From: an uncultured Ruminococcus sp.
Lineage (GTDB): Bacteria; Bacillota; Clostridia; Oscillospirales; CAG-272
Length of the DNA stretch: 6,065 bases
Direction: 5' to 3'
Assembly: GCA_902796505.1 (NCBI GenBank)
Contig: CADBPA010000100.1
Span: 1 to 6,065, forward strand
Shown one piece after another: positions 1 through 6,065 of the stretch. Position numbers and translations under genes: made by a program. Each line of letters begins with the position of its first letter. The stretch's first letter is position 1. The notes below the pieces were generated by a model that saw only the letters and a program-made list of their open reading frames with translations, ran no database searches and had not been told where the DNA came from.

Positions 1-1
1 G

Positions 2-709
2 ACCAACCAGGATCTGCTTGACTTCGCAGCCGCTGAGTACACCCTTTTCGGTCAGACCGGCGTTGCGGCAGTCACCGCTGCGGCAGGCGCTACCTACGGC
101 GCGACCGCTCTTCAGGCGATCCGTAACCGCTTCGCGGACAACATGGTCCTCTTCGGCGGCGTTATCCTTCTCGGTTCTCTGGAATATGAGCAGTATCAGA
201 ACATGAAGAAAACCGACGGCACCGGCGGATTCGGTATCGTTCCCGTTCCGGTTTACAAAGCAGGCGACAACTATCTGACTCAGATCCACGTTGTCGGCCG
301 CGCCGGCGCGATCGCTCAGTGCACGCAAAAGTTCGAGCAGTGCACCGCGTTCCTTCAGTATCAGTCCACGCACTCTTCTCAGATCCTGGACGACTACTAC
401 AACATCGAGCTGATGTACACGACGATCGACTCCAGCCTTCAGGGCAACATCGATATCCTTCGTTTCATCCGTTCGAACGTCCGTACCTCCTTCGATAAAC
501 TCTTCGAGGATGCGATCGGCTTCTTCTATGAATCCACCGATCCCGATGCAGTCAACTCGAGATGGCACGCGATTCTGATCGGTAACAAGACCTACGAAGG
601 TGTTCCTTACCGCAGAACCGATATGGCGCAGATCTACGCTTCTCTCTATCAGAAGAAGCAGACCAACCTGCAGACCCTCGTTCAGGAATACGAGAGACTT
701 CCCGACTAA
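2..709 (+). CDS. Probable extracellular solute-binding protein of an ABC transporter (3' end only)
   Basis: The gene is open from the left edge, so its start, signal peptide and lipobox are outside the window; 235 residues and a TAA stop are visible. The fragment resembles the C-terminal lobe of clostridial family 1 (sugar-type) solute-binding proteins. An Ala/Thr-rich helix comes first, then a FADNMVLFGG strand (about residues 44-53), a GFGIVPVPVY segment matching the family's 'fGilPxPky', and a helical region containing CTAFLQYQSTHSSQILDDYY. Such proteins sit outside the membrane and hand ligand to a permease pair. The substrate cannot be read from this part. Two cysteines (fragment residues 107 and 114) lie seven residues apart. 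A strong terminator follows, so this is the last gene of its transcript, and no permease follows it. Codon use (CGT, CGC and AGA, but no CGG, for Arg) suggests good expression. The family call rests on overall pattern, not on a catalytic motif. Confidence 0.65.
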   Translation, partial: TNQDLLDFAAAEYTLFGQTGVAAVTAAAGATYGATALQAIRNRFADNMVLFGGVILLGSLEYEQYQNMKKTDGTGGFGIVPVPVYKAGDNYLTQIHVVGRAGAIAQCTQKFEQCTAFLQYQSTHSSQILDDYYNIELMYTTIDSSLQGNIDILRFIRSNVRTSFDKLFEDAIGFFYESTDPDAVNSRWHAILIGNKTYEGVPYRRTDMAQIYASLYQKKQTNLQTLVQEYERLPD

Positions 710-736
710 TTCCGGAAGAACTCTTTGAACTTTCCG

Positions 737-768
737 AGAGCGCCGCGAAAGCGGCGCTCTTTCTTTTT
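737..768 (+). terminator. Rho-independent terminator after the solute-binding protein gene
   Basis: A perfect 10-bp GC-rich stem (737-746 with 751-760) is closed by a GAAA tetraloop and followed by a T-rich tail (TTCTTTTT). It begins 27 bases after the TAA stop. The reverse strand has no T-run beyond the stem, so termination should be one-directional. It separates the upstream transcript from the maf operon. Confidence 0.92.
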
Positions 769-837
769 GTCCGCACCGGCAGCGTTTTCCTACGGCGCAA
801 AGCTTCGGCGTGCTTTTTCGCTTTTTTCCGAAAAGGA

Positions 838-866
838 TTGACAGACGGCGAGGAAAAAGGTATAAT
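838..866 (+). promoter_or_regulatory. Consensus sigma-A promoter of the maf-nth-RNase M5-like operon
   Basis: An exact TTGACA (838-843) and an exact TATAAT (861-866) are separated by 17 bp, the ideal spacing. Transcription should start near 873, giving a purine-rich leader of about 45 bases before the maf ATG. No obvious operator palindrome overlaps the promoter. This suggests strong, probably constitutive transcription by the housekeeping sigma factor. It is predicted from sequence alone. Confidence 0.88.
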
Positions 867-898
867 AAAGGAAAGAAAAAGAGATCCGAGCCGAAGAA

Positions 899-905
899 AA
901 GGAAG
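899..905 (+). promoter_or_regulatory. Ribosome binding site of maf
   Basis: AAGGAAG lies 11 bases before the ATG at 917. It is a moderate match to the anti-Shine-Dalgarno sequence with slightly long spacing. It supports the 917 start, which also gives the N-terminus expected for the Maf family. Confidence 0.6.
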
Positions 906-916
906 CTTTACCGAAT

Positions 917-1510
917 ATGAAGATCATTCTCGCATCGAAATCTCCGCGCAGAAAAGAACTGCTCTCGCGCCTCTGTCCGGAGTTTGAAATTCTCCCCGCC
1001 GAGGCGGACGAATCGCTTCCGCAGGGAACGCCGCCGGAGCGCGGCGTGGAGATCCTCGCGCGGCGCAAGGGAGAGGCGGTCGCGCACGCGATCGAAGCAG
1101 ATCCCGCCTCCGCTGACGCGCTCATCCTCTCCTCCGACACGCTGGTGGAGCTTTCCGGCGAGCCGCTCGGCAAGCCGAAGGACGAAGAAGACGCCGCGCG
1201 GATGCTGCGCGCCCTGTCGGGAAAGGTGCACTACGTGCGCACCGGCGTGGCGGTGTTTTATCGCGGAAAGACCTACAGCGGCGTCGCCTCCACGGCGGTG
1301 ACCTTCCGCACGCTCACCGAAGAGGAGATCCTCGCCTATATCCGCACCGGCGAGCCGATGGACAAGGCGGGCGCCTACGGCATTCAGGGCGAGGGCGGAA
1401 GACTCGTCGCCTCCTACGACGGAGATTTTGACACGGTCGTCGGCCTTTCGCTGAAGCTCACGCGGGAGCTGATGGACCGCGCCCTGTCCGAGGGGGGAGC
1501 GACGGTATGA
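917..1510 (+). CDS. maf: Maf family nucleoside triphosphate pyrophosphatase
   Basis: Maf proteins are cytoplasmic enzymes that hydrolyse non-canonical or surplus nucleoside triphosphates to the monophosphate and pyrophosphate, keeping modified bases out of nucleic acids; they have also been linked to septum formation. The 197-residue length is normal. Family motifs appear in order: the substrate loop LASKSPRR (residues 5-12), SDTLVE with the conserved Asp74, GKPKD (85-89), LSGKVHYVRT (100-109) and TGEPMDKAGAYGIQG (144-158). The last resembles the YhdE-type dTTP/UTP pyrophosphatases, but the subclass is an inference. The C-terminal GDFDTVVGLSL replaces the more usual 'fnVvGLPl' ending. The start is fixed by the motif beginning right after MKII. 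It is the first gene after a consensus promoter, and its stop overlaps the nth start by 4 bp (ATGA). It uses CGG arginine codons, unlike the flanking nifJ. Confidence 0.94.
   Translation: MKIILASKSPRRKELLSRLCPEFEILPAEADESLPQGTPPERGVEILARRKGEAVAHAIEADPASADALILSSDTLVELSGEPLGKPKDEEDAARMLRALSGKVHYVRTGVAVFYRGKTYSGVASTAVTFRTLTEEEILAYIRTGEPMDKAGAYGIQGEGGRLVASYDGDFDTVVGLSLKLTRELMDRALSEGGATV
1491..1499 (+). promoter_or_regulatory. Ribosome binding site of nth, inside the end of maf
   Basis: AGGGGGGAG lies seven bases before the nth ATG at 1507 and within the last codons of maf. With the ATGA stop/start overlap it decides the nth start and suggests translational coupling to maf. Confidence 0.72.
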
Positions 1511-2220
1511 AAACGAGCGAGCGCAGTCTCAAAAAAGACCGGGAACGGTTTTCGCAGATCCACGCGATCCTGACCGAAAAATACCCCGAAGCCCTCTGCG
1601 CGCTGCACTATGAGGGCGATCCGTGGCGACTGCTCGTCATGGGCAGGCTTTCGGCGCAATGCACCGACGCGCGCGTGAATACCGTCTCGGAGGAACTCTT
1701 CCGCGCCTTCCCGACCGCAAAGGATATGGCGGAGGGCGACCTCGCCGGGATCGAGAAGATCGTGATGCCCTGCGGACTCTTCCGCACCAAAGCGAAAAAT
1801 ATCAAGGACGCCTCGCGGATGCTCGTGGACGAATACGGCGGCGTGATCCCGAACGATATCGACGAGCTGCTGAAATTTCCGGGCGTCGGGCGGAAGATCG
1901 CCAATCTGCTCGTCGGGGATATTTACGGCGGCGACGCCGTCGTCTGCGACACCCATTGCATCCGCGTCTGCGGCAAACTCGGCTTTTATCCCGAAACCGA
2001 AAAGGATCCGACGAAGATCGAGAAGATCCTGCGCCGGGTGATCCCGGCGGGCGAGGGAAGCGATTTCTGCCACCGGATCGTCCTCTTCGGCAGAGAAGTC
2101 TGCACTGCGCGCTCGCCGCTCTGCGCAGAATGCCCTCTGGCGTCCCTCTGCGCGCACAAGGCCAAAGAGGAAAAAAGGGAAGAGCGCGCCCGGCGCGCAA
2201 AGGAGGCGCCCCATGGCTAA
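1507..2220 (+). CDS. nth: Endonuclease III, [4Fe-4S] DNA glycosylase/AP lyase
   Basis: Endonuclease III removes oxidised pyrimidines from DNA and cleaves the resulting abasic site, starting base excision repair. The protein shows LSAQCTDARVN (residues 48-58), the helix-hairpin-helix LLKFPGVGRKIANLL (121-135) with catalytic Lys130, and VCDTHCIRV (146-154) with catalytic Asp148. The [4Fe-4S] ligands have exact C-X6-C-X2-C-X5-C spacing: Cys199, 206, 209 and 215. All key residues are present, so it should be active. At 237 residues it is about 25 longer than E. coli Nth. Part of the excess is a charged Lys/Glu/Arg tail after the cluster (about 217-237), whose codons also contain the ribosome binding site of the next gene. 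The start at 1507 overlaps the maf stop and the stop overlaps the next start by 8 bp, which places it as the middle gene of the operon. The similar glycosylase MutY is less likely because the Lys/Asp pair is the Nth type. Confidence 0.96.
   Translation: MKTSERSLKKDRERFSQIHAILTEKYPEALCALHYEGDPWRLLVMGRLSAQCTDARVNTVSEELFRAFPTAKDMAEGDLAGIEKIVMPCGLFRTKAKNIKDASRMLVDEYGGVIPNDIDELLKFPGVGRKIANLLVGDIYGGDAVVCDTHCIRVCGKLGFYPETEKDPTKIEKILRRVIPAGEGSDFCHRIVLFGREVCTARSPLCAECPLASLCAHKAKEEKREERARRAKEAPHG
2199..2206 (+). promoter_or_regulatory. Ribosome binding site of the RNase M5-like gene, inside nth
   Basis: AAAGGAGG, a near-perfect Shine-Dalgarno sequence, lies six bases before the ATG at 2213 and is embedded in the last codons of nth. 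It fixes the start of the downstream gene and suggests that ribosomes finishing nth can re-initiate there. Confidence 0.85.
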
Positions 2221-2836
2221 ACCGCGCATCGCGCTCCCGGTCATCGTCGAAGGAAAGTACGACAAGATCACGATCCTTTCCTATTTTGACGCCGACGTCT
2301 TCGTGACCGGGGGATTCTCCATCTTCAACGCCAAAGAAAAGCAGGCGCTCTTCCGACGCATCGCCGGGGAAAAGGGCGTCATTCTCCTGACCGATCCGGA
2401 CGGCGGCGGCAAACAGATCCGCTCCTTCCTGCTCGGCATCCTTCCGAAAGAGAAGGTATACTGCGCCGTCGTCCCGAAGATCCGCGGCAAAGAGCGCCGC
2501 AAAGACGCGCCCTCGAAAGCCGGTCTGCTCGGCGTGGAAGGAATGAACGGCGAGATTTTGCGCGAGACCTTTTCCCCCTTCCTTGCCGGCGAAAGCGATG
2601 CTCCGATTTCCGAAAAAGAGCGGAAAAAGATAACAAAAGTTGACTTTTTTGAGGATCATCTCACCGGATGCCCCTCTGCGGCGGCAAATCGCGCACGCCT
2701 TGCAAAACATTTTTCCATGCCGGATGATATGACGGCGAACGCCCTGCTCGAAGCGCTCAATCTCCTGATCGGCTACGACGGATACCGCAAAGCCGTGGAC
2801 GAGCTCTTCCCGCTCGGCGCACGGGAGGACGGCTGA
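2213..2836 (+). CDS. RNase M5-like Toprim/DUF4093 protein
   Basis: RNase M5 trims the 5S rRNA precursor in Bacillus; this 207-residue protein belongs to the same Toprim plus C-terminal DUF4093 architecture. Toprim motifs are clear: PVIVEGKYDK (residues 9-18) with the conserved Glu13, and ILLTDPDGGGKQIR (57-70) with Asp61 and Asp63, which bind metal in the family. A basic GKERRK segment (92-97) and SKAGLLGVEG (101-110) follow. In canonical RNase M5 the last motif is usually GVEHA, so the match is to a divergent clostridial branch. The C-terminal part (about 143-196, FFEDHLTG to MTANALLEALN) fits DUF4093. The start is set by a near-perfect ribosome binding site; the gene overlaps nth by 8 bp and is the last of the operon. 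The usual neighbour ksgA is absent. The enzyme class is likely, but 5S rRNA as the substrate is an inference, so I give no gene symbol (rnmV would be the orthologue name). Confidence 0.78.
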   Translation: MAKPRIALPVIVEGKYDKITILSYFDADVFVTGGFSIFNAKEKQALFRRIAGEKGVILLTDPDGGGKQIRSFLLGILPKEKVYCAVVPKIRGKERRKDAPSKAGLLGVEGMNGEILRETFSPFLAGESDAPISEKERKKITKVDFFEDHLTGCPSAAANRARLAKHFSMPDDMTANALLEALNLLIGYDGYRKAVDELFPLGAREDG

Positions 2837-2893
2837 TTTTTCCGGGCGGTATCGCCGAGGAAAAGTTGTTTTGATAAATTTTTGCGTTTCCCC

Positions 2894-2922
2894 TTTACTT
2901 TTCCTTTAAAATATGTTATAAT
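2894..2922 (+). promoter_or_regulatory. Extended -10 promoter of nifJ
   Basis: TATAAT (2917-2922) is preceded by TG at 2914-2915, forming an extended -10 element. TTTACT (2894-2899), a four-of-six match to the -35 consensus, lies exactly 17 bp upstream. Transcription should start near 2929, giving an AT-rich leader of about 59 bases. The gap between the preceding gene and nifJ has no convincing terminator, so some read-through from the maf operon is possible. Confidence 0.82.
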
Positions 2923-2940
2923 TCTTATTTGGTATTCCTA

Positions 2941-2960
2941 TATATAAAAATATATAAAAA
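2941..2960 (+). repeat. Two tandem copies of TATATAAAAA in the nifJ leader
   Basis: Two exact 10-bp copies lie head to tail in the predicted untranslated leader, within an almost pure A/T stretch from about 2938 to 2963. The two TATATA blocks could also pair as a weak 6-bp A-U hairpin around an AAAA loop. It is most simply an unstructured, accessible leader or slippage product. No function is shown. Confidence 0.6.
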
Positions 2961-2974
2961 ATCTAACCCAAAAC

Positions 2975-2980
2975 GGAGGA
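2975..2980 (+). promoter_or_regulatory. Ribosome binding site of nifJ
   Basis: GGAGGA lies seven bases before the ATG at 2988, a strong Shine-Dalgarno sequence at ideal spacing. It decides the nifJ start and, with the A/T-rich leader, predicts efficient translation. Confidence 0.88.
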
Positions 2981-2987
2981 AATTCCA

Positions 2988-5900
2988 ATGGTAGAGAGAA
3001 AGAAAATCTCTATGGATGGTAACACCGCCGCCGCGCACGTATCCTATGCGTTCACCGACGTTGCCGCCATCTACCCCATTACCCCTTCCAGCCCTATGGC
3101 GGAAGTCACCGACACGTGGTCTGCGACCGATAAGAACATTTTCGGCAAGCCCGCGAAGAACATCTTCGGTGAAAACGTCAAGGTCGTGGAGATGCAGTCC
3201 GAAGCCGGCGCAGCCGGTGCGGTCCACGGTTCGCTCGGCGCAGGCGCGCTGACCACCACCTATACCGCGTCTCAGGGCCTGCTTCTGATGATCCCGAATA
3301 TGTACAAGATCGCCGCGGAGCTTCTGCCCTGCGTGATCCACGTTTCCGCAAGATGCGTCGCCACTCAGGCGCTGAACATCTTCGGAGACCACTCGGATAT
3401 CTACGCCTGCCGTCAGACCGGTTTCGCCATGCTCGCCGAAACCAACCCGCAGGAGATCATGGACCTCGGCGCCGTCGCGCATCTTTCCGCGATCAAGGGC
3501 AGAGTCCCCTTCCTGAACTTCTTTGACGGTTTCCGTACCTCGCACGAGATCCAGAAGGTCGCCGCATGGGACTACAAGGATCTTGCCGATATGGTCGATT
3601 TCGACGCGGTGAACGCCTTCCGCAAGGCGGCTCTGAACCCCGAGCATCCCGCCCTTCGCGGCTCTGCCGAAAACGGCGATATCTTCTTCCAGAACAGAGA
3701 AGCCTGCAACCGCTACTATGACGCTCTCCCGGCAGTCGTCGAGGATTATATGAAGCAGGTCAACAAGAAGATCGGCACCAACTACAAGCTCTTCAACTAC
3801 GTCGGCGCACCCGACGCCGATCGCGTCATCGTTGCGATGGGCTCGATCTGCGACGTCGCGGAGGAGGTCATCGATTACCTGACCGCAAAGGGCGAAAAGG
3901 TCGGCCTTGTCAAGGTCCGTCTGTACCGTCCGTTCGTCGCCAAGAAGCTCTCCGCCGCCCTGCCCAAGACGGTCAAGAAGATCGCCGTCCTCGACAGAAC
4001 GAAGGAGCCCGGCTCTCTCGGCGAGCCGCTCTATCTCGACGTTGTCGCCGCGCTGACCGAAGTCGGCAGAACCGATATCAAGGTCTTCGGCGGCAGATAC
4101 GGCCTCGGCTCGAAGGACACGCCTCCCTCGTCGGTCTTCGCCGTCTATGACAACCTGAAGAAGAGATCCCCGAAGAACCACTTCACCATCGGCATCGTGG
4201 ACGATCTGACCGGCCACTCGCTCGAGGAGAAGCCCGCTCCCGACACCGCACCCTCCGATATGATCCAGTGCAAATTCTGGGGTCTCGGCGGCGACGGAAC
4301 GGTCGGCGCGAACAAGAACTCCATCAAGATCATCGGCGACCACACCGATAAGTATATCCAGGCGTACTTTCAGTACGACTCGAAGAAGACCGGCGGTATC
4401 ACCATCTCGCACCTGCGCTTCGGCGATTCCCCCATCAAGTCTTCCTATTATATCAATAAGGCTGACTTCGTCGCCTGCCACAACCACGCCTATCTTGCCA
4501 AGTACGACATGATCTCCGACGTGAAGCCGGGCGGAACCTTCCTGCTCGACTGCCAGTGGAGCGACGACGAGCTGGACGAGCATATTCCCGCGTCGGTCAA
4601 GAGCTATATTGCGAACAACAATATCAAGTTCTATACCATCAACGCGACCAAGCTCGCCATCGACCTCGGCAACGCCAAGGTCAAGAACACCGTTCTGCAG
4701 TCCGCCTTCTTCACCCTCGCGAAGATCCTTCCGATCGACGAGGCGATCGGCTATATGAAGTATATGGCGACCAAGTCCTACCTGAAGAAGGGACAGGACA
4801 TCGTCGACCTCAACCACAAGGCGATCGACGCCGGAAAAGACGCGCTCCACCTCGTCTCGGTTCCCGAGTCCTGGAAGAACGCCGGACAGACCGCGCCTGC
4901 CGCAAAGGTCACCGGAGACCGCAAAGATCTGGTCGATTACGTCAACGAGATCGTTCTCCCGGTCGTCGCCATGAAGGGCGATTCGCTCCCTGTCAGCGCG
5001 TTCGAGAAGTACGCCACCGGCGAGTTCCCGCAGGGTGCCGCCGCCTATGAGAAGCGCGGCGTTGCCGTCATGGTTCCCGAATGGCATCCCGAACACTGCG
5101 TCGCCTGCAACAACTGCGCGTTCGTCTGCCCGCACGCCTGCATCCGCCCGGTCGCAATGACCGACGCCGAGGCTGCCGCCGCTCCCGCAGAGACCAAGAT
5201 CAAACCCGCCACCAAGGTCCTTCCGTATCAGTTCACCATGGCGATCAGCCCGATGGATTGTATGGGATGCACGCTTTGCGTCAAGGCCTGCCCGGTCACC
5301 GCGAAGGCGATCAAGGACGGCACCGATAAGAAGGCGATCGAGATGAAGCCGATGGACAGCCAGCTCGACCAGCAGAAGGTGTTCGACTACGCCGTCGCCA
5401 AGGTCTCCGAGAAGCCCGAGCTGATCAACACCACCGTGAAGGGCTCGCAGTTCAAGCAGCCCCTGCTCGAGTTCTCCGGCTCCTGCGCAGGATGCGCCGA
5501 GACCTCCTATGCCCGCCTGATCACCCAGCTGTTCGGCGAGAGAATGTTCATCTCGAACGCGACCGGATGCTCCTCCATCTGGGGCGGCTCCGCTCCCGCT
5601 ACCCCCTATACCGTCAACAAAGAGTCCGGCAGAGGTCCCGCTTGGATCAACTCGCTCTTCGAGGACAACGCGGAACACGGCCTCGGCCTCTATATCGGCC
5701 AGAAGACCATCCGCAACAAACTGATCGGCTACGTCAAAGAGCTGCGCGAGCAGTGCAAGGACGAGCAGAAGATCGCCGTGATCGACGGCTATCTCAACAC
5801 GCTTGACGACGGCAAGGCAAACGAAGCCGCCACCAAGAAGCTCGTCGCGATGCTCGAAGGCTGCGGCTGTGACGATCCGCTGCGCGAGAAGATCCTCGCC

Positions 5901-6065
5901 GAAAAGCAGTTCCTCTCCAAGAAGGCCGTCTGGATCTTCGGCGGAGACGGATGGGCATACGATATCGGCTTCGGCGGCGTAGACCACGTTCTCGCTTCCG
6001 GTGAAGACGTCAACATCATGGTATTCGACACTGAGGTCTACTCCAACACAGGCGGTCAGGCTTCC
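2988..6065 (+). CDS. nifJ: Pyruvate:ferredoxin oxidoreductase (3' end outside the window)
   Basis: This cytoplasmic enzyme converts pyruvate and CoA to acetyl-CoA, CO2 and reduced ferredoxin or flavodoxin, the central oxidative step of anaerobic fermentation. The 1026 visible residues follow the single-chain family order. The N-terminal domain has YPITPSS (29-35), MQSEAGA with Glu72, and SAR with Arg122, matching thiamine- and pyruvate-contacting positions of the Desulfovibrio africanus enzyme. A second domain spans about 265-420, and the gamma-type domain has WGLGGDGTVGANKN (431-444). The ferredoxin domain holds two cluster motifs, Cys704/707/710/714 and Cys758/761/764/768. The thiamine domain has CAGCAE (Cys833, Cys836, Glu838), ATGCSS (Cys861), GGDGWAYDIG (Asp987) and DTEVYSNTGG (1014-1023). 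The right edge cuts off about 150 residues, including the expected fourth ligand of the proximal cluster. The gene has its own promoter. It lacks CGG arginine codons, consistent with high expression. No frameshift or missing key residue is seen. Confidence 0.97.
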   Translation, partial: MVERKKISMDGNTAAAHVSYAFTDVAAIYPITPSSPMAEVTDTWSATDKNIFGKPAKNIFGENVKVVEMQSEAGAAGAVHGSLGAGALTTTYTASQGLLLMIPNMYKIAAELLPCVIHVSARCVATQALNIFGDHSDIYACRQTGFAMLAETNPQEIMDLGAVAHLSAIKGRVPFLNFFDGFRTSHEIQKVAAWDYKDLADMVDFDAVNAFRKAALNPEHPALRGSAENGDIFFQNREACNRYYDALPAVVEDYMKQVNKKIGTNYKLFNYVGAPDADRVIVAMGSICDVAEEVIDYLTAKGEKVGLVKVRLYRPFVAKKLSAALPKTVKKIAVLDRTKEPGSLGEPLYLDVVAALTEVGRTDIKVFGGRYGLGSKDTPPSSVFAVYDNLKKRSPKNHFTIGIVDDLTGHSLEEKPAPDTAPSDMIQCKFWGLGGDGTVGANKNSIKIIGDHTDKYIQAYFQYDSKKTGGITISHLRFGDSPIKSSYYINKADFVACHNHAYLAKYDMISDVKPGGTFLLDCQWSDDELDEHIPASVKSYIANNNIKFYTINATKLAIDLGNAKVKNTVLQSAFFTLAKILPIDEAIGYMKYMATKSYLKKGQDIVDLNHKAIDAGKDALHLVSVPESWKNAGQTAPAAKVTGDRKDLVDYVNEIVLPVVAMKGDSLPVSAFEKYATGEFPQGAAAYEKRGVAVMVPEWHPEHCVACNNCAFVCPHACIRPVAMTDAEAAAAPAETKIKPATKVLPYQFTMAISPMDCMGCTLCVKACPVTAKAIKDGTDKKAIEMKPMDSQLDQQKVFDYAVAKVSEKPELINTTVKGSQFKQPLLEFSGSCAGCAETSYARLITQLFGERMFISNATGCSSIWGGSAPATPYTVNKESGRGPAWINSLFEDNAEHGLGLYIGQKTIRNKLIGYVKELREQCKDEQKIAVIDGYLNTLDDGKANEAATKKLVAMLEGCGCDDPLREKILAEKQFLSKKAVWIFGGDGWAYDIGFGGVDHVLASGEDVNIMVFDTEVYSNTGGQAS

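Noticed and set aside
790..830. A second hairpin and T-rich stretch after the first terminator.
   Set aside because: Possible pairings around GCGCAAAGCTTCGGCGTGC are broken by mismatches after three or four base pairs. The T-rich runs lie just upstream of the -35 element and are better read as promoter-flanking AT-rich DNA.
1414..2271. Long reverse-strand open frame across nth.
   Set aside because: It overlaps three well-supported forward genes, has no recognisable family or ribosome binding site, and arises from GC-rich codon bias.
1623..2306. Forward-strand open frame in another phase across nth.
   Set aside because: The product is Arg-rich and without motifs, while the nth frame holds the complete catalytic and Fe-S residues.
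1802..2710. Reverse-strand open frame across nth and the RNase M5-like gene.
   Set aside because: The product is an Arg/Ala/Ser-rich sequence typical of GC-rich shadow frames, and it overlaps genes with intact catalytic motifs.
2845..2856. GGCG-GTAT-CGCC hairpin shortly after the RNase M5-like gene, as a terminator.
   Set aside because: The stem is only 4 bp and is followed by GAGGAAAAG, not a T-run. It cannot be called a terminator.
2866..2877. Possible Rex-type redox operator (TTGTTTTGATAA) upstream of the nifJ promoter.
   Set aside because: Only one TTGTT half-site is present; the inverted AACAA half is missing, so there is no real palindrome to support regulator binding.
4556..5806. Several Arg-rich forward open frames inside nifJ in another phase.
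   Set aside because: They are shadows of nifJ, whose frame carries all expected cluster and cofactor motifs without interruption.

Overview
The window looks like chromosomal DNA of a fairly GC-rich anaerobic member of the Clostridia (Bacillota). The grounds are a single-chain pyruvate:ferredoxin oxidoreductase, an RNase M5-like Toprim protein of a type common in Clostridia, strong AGGAGG-type ribosome binding sites, AT-rich promoters close to the sigma-A consensus between GC-rich genes, and a gene resembling clostridial extracellular solute-binding proteins. This assignment is an inference; no rRNA or other taxonomic marker is present. All genes are on the + strand.

Layout. (1) Bases 2-709 hold the 3' end of a gene for a probable sugar-type ABC transporter solute-binding protein, closed by a strong intrinsic terminator at 737-768. 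(2) A promoter with exact consensus hexamers (838-866) starts a compact unit of three overlapping genes: maf (nucleoside triphosphate pyrophosphatase), nth (endonuclease III) and an RNase M5-like Toprim/DUF4093 gene. The overlaps are 4 bp and 8 bp, and each downstream ribosome binding site lies inside the preceding gene. (3) A 151-bp AT-rich gap carries an extended -10 promoter and a short tandem repeat, and leads into nifJ (pyruvate:ferredoxin oxidoreductase). nifJ runs off the right edge after 1026 codons, roughly 85-90% of the usual length.

Functionally, the middle unit combines nucleotide-pool cleaning (Maf), repair of oxidised bases (Nth) and a probable RNA-processing nuclease: an upkeep operon. 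The flanking genes serve nutrient capture and central fermentative metabolism. Codon choice separates the two groups: the solute-binding gene and nifJ avoid the arginine codon CGG, while maf and nth use it repeatedly, which fits higher expression of the flanking genes.

I found no mobile element, CRISPR array, RNA gene, phage gene or convincing undescribed system. The most unusual points are the divergent RNase M5-like protein, its operon partners, and a 1020-codon open frame antisense to nifJ that codon bias explains. No gap between genes exceeds 300 bases.
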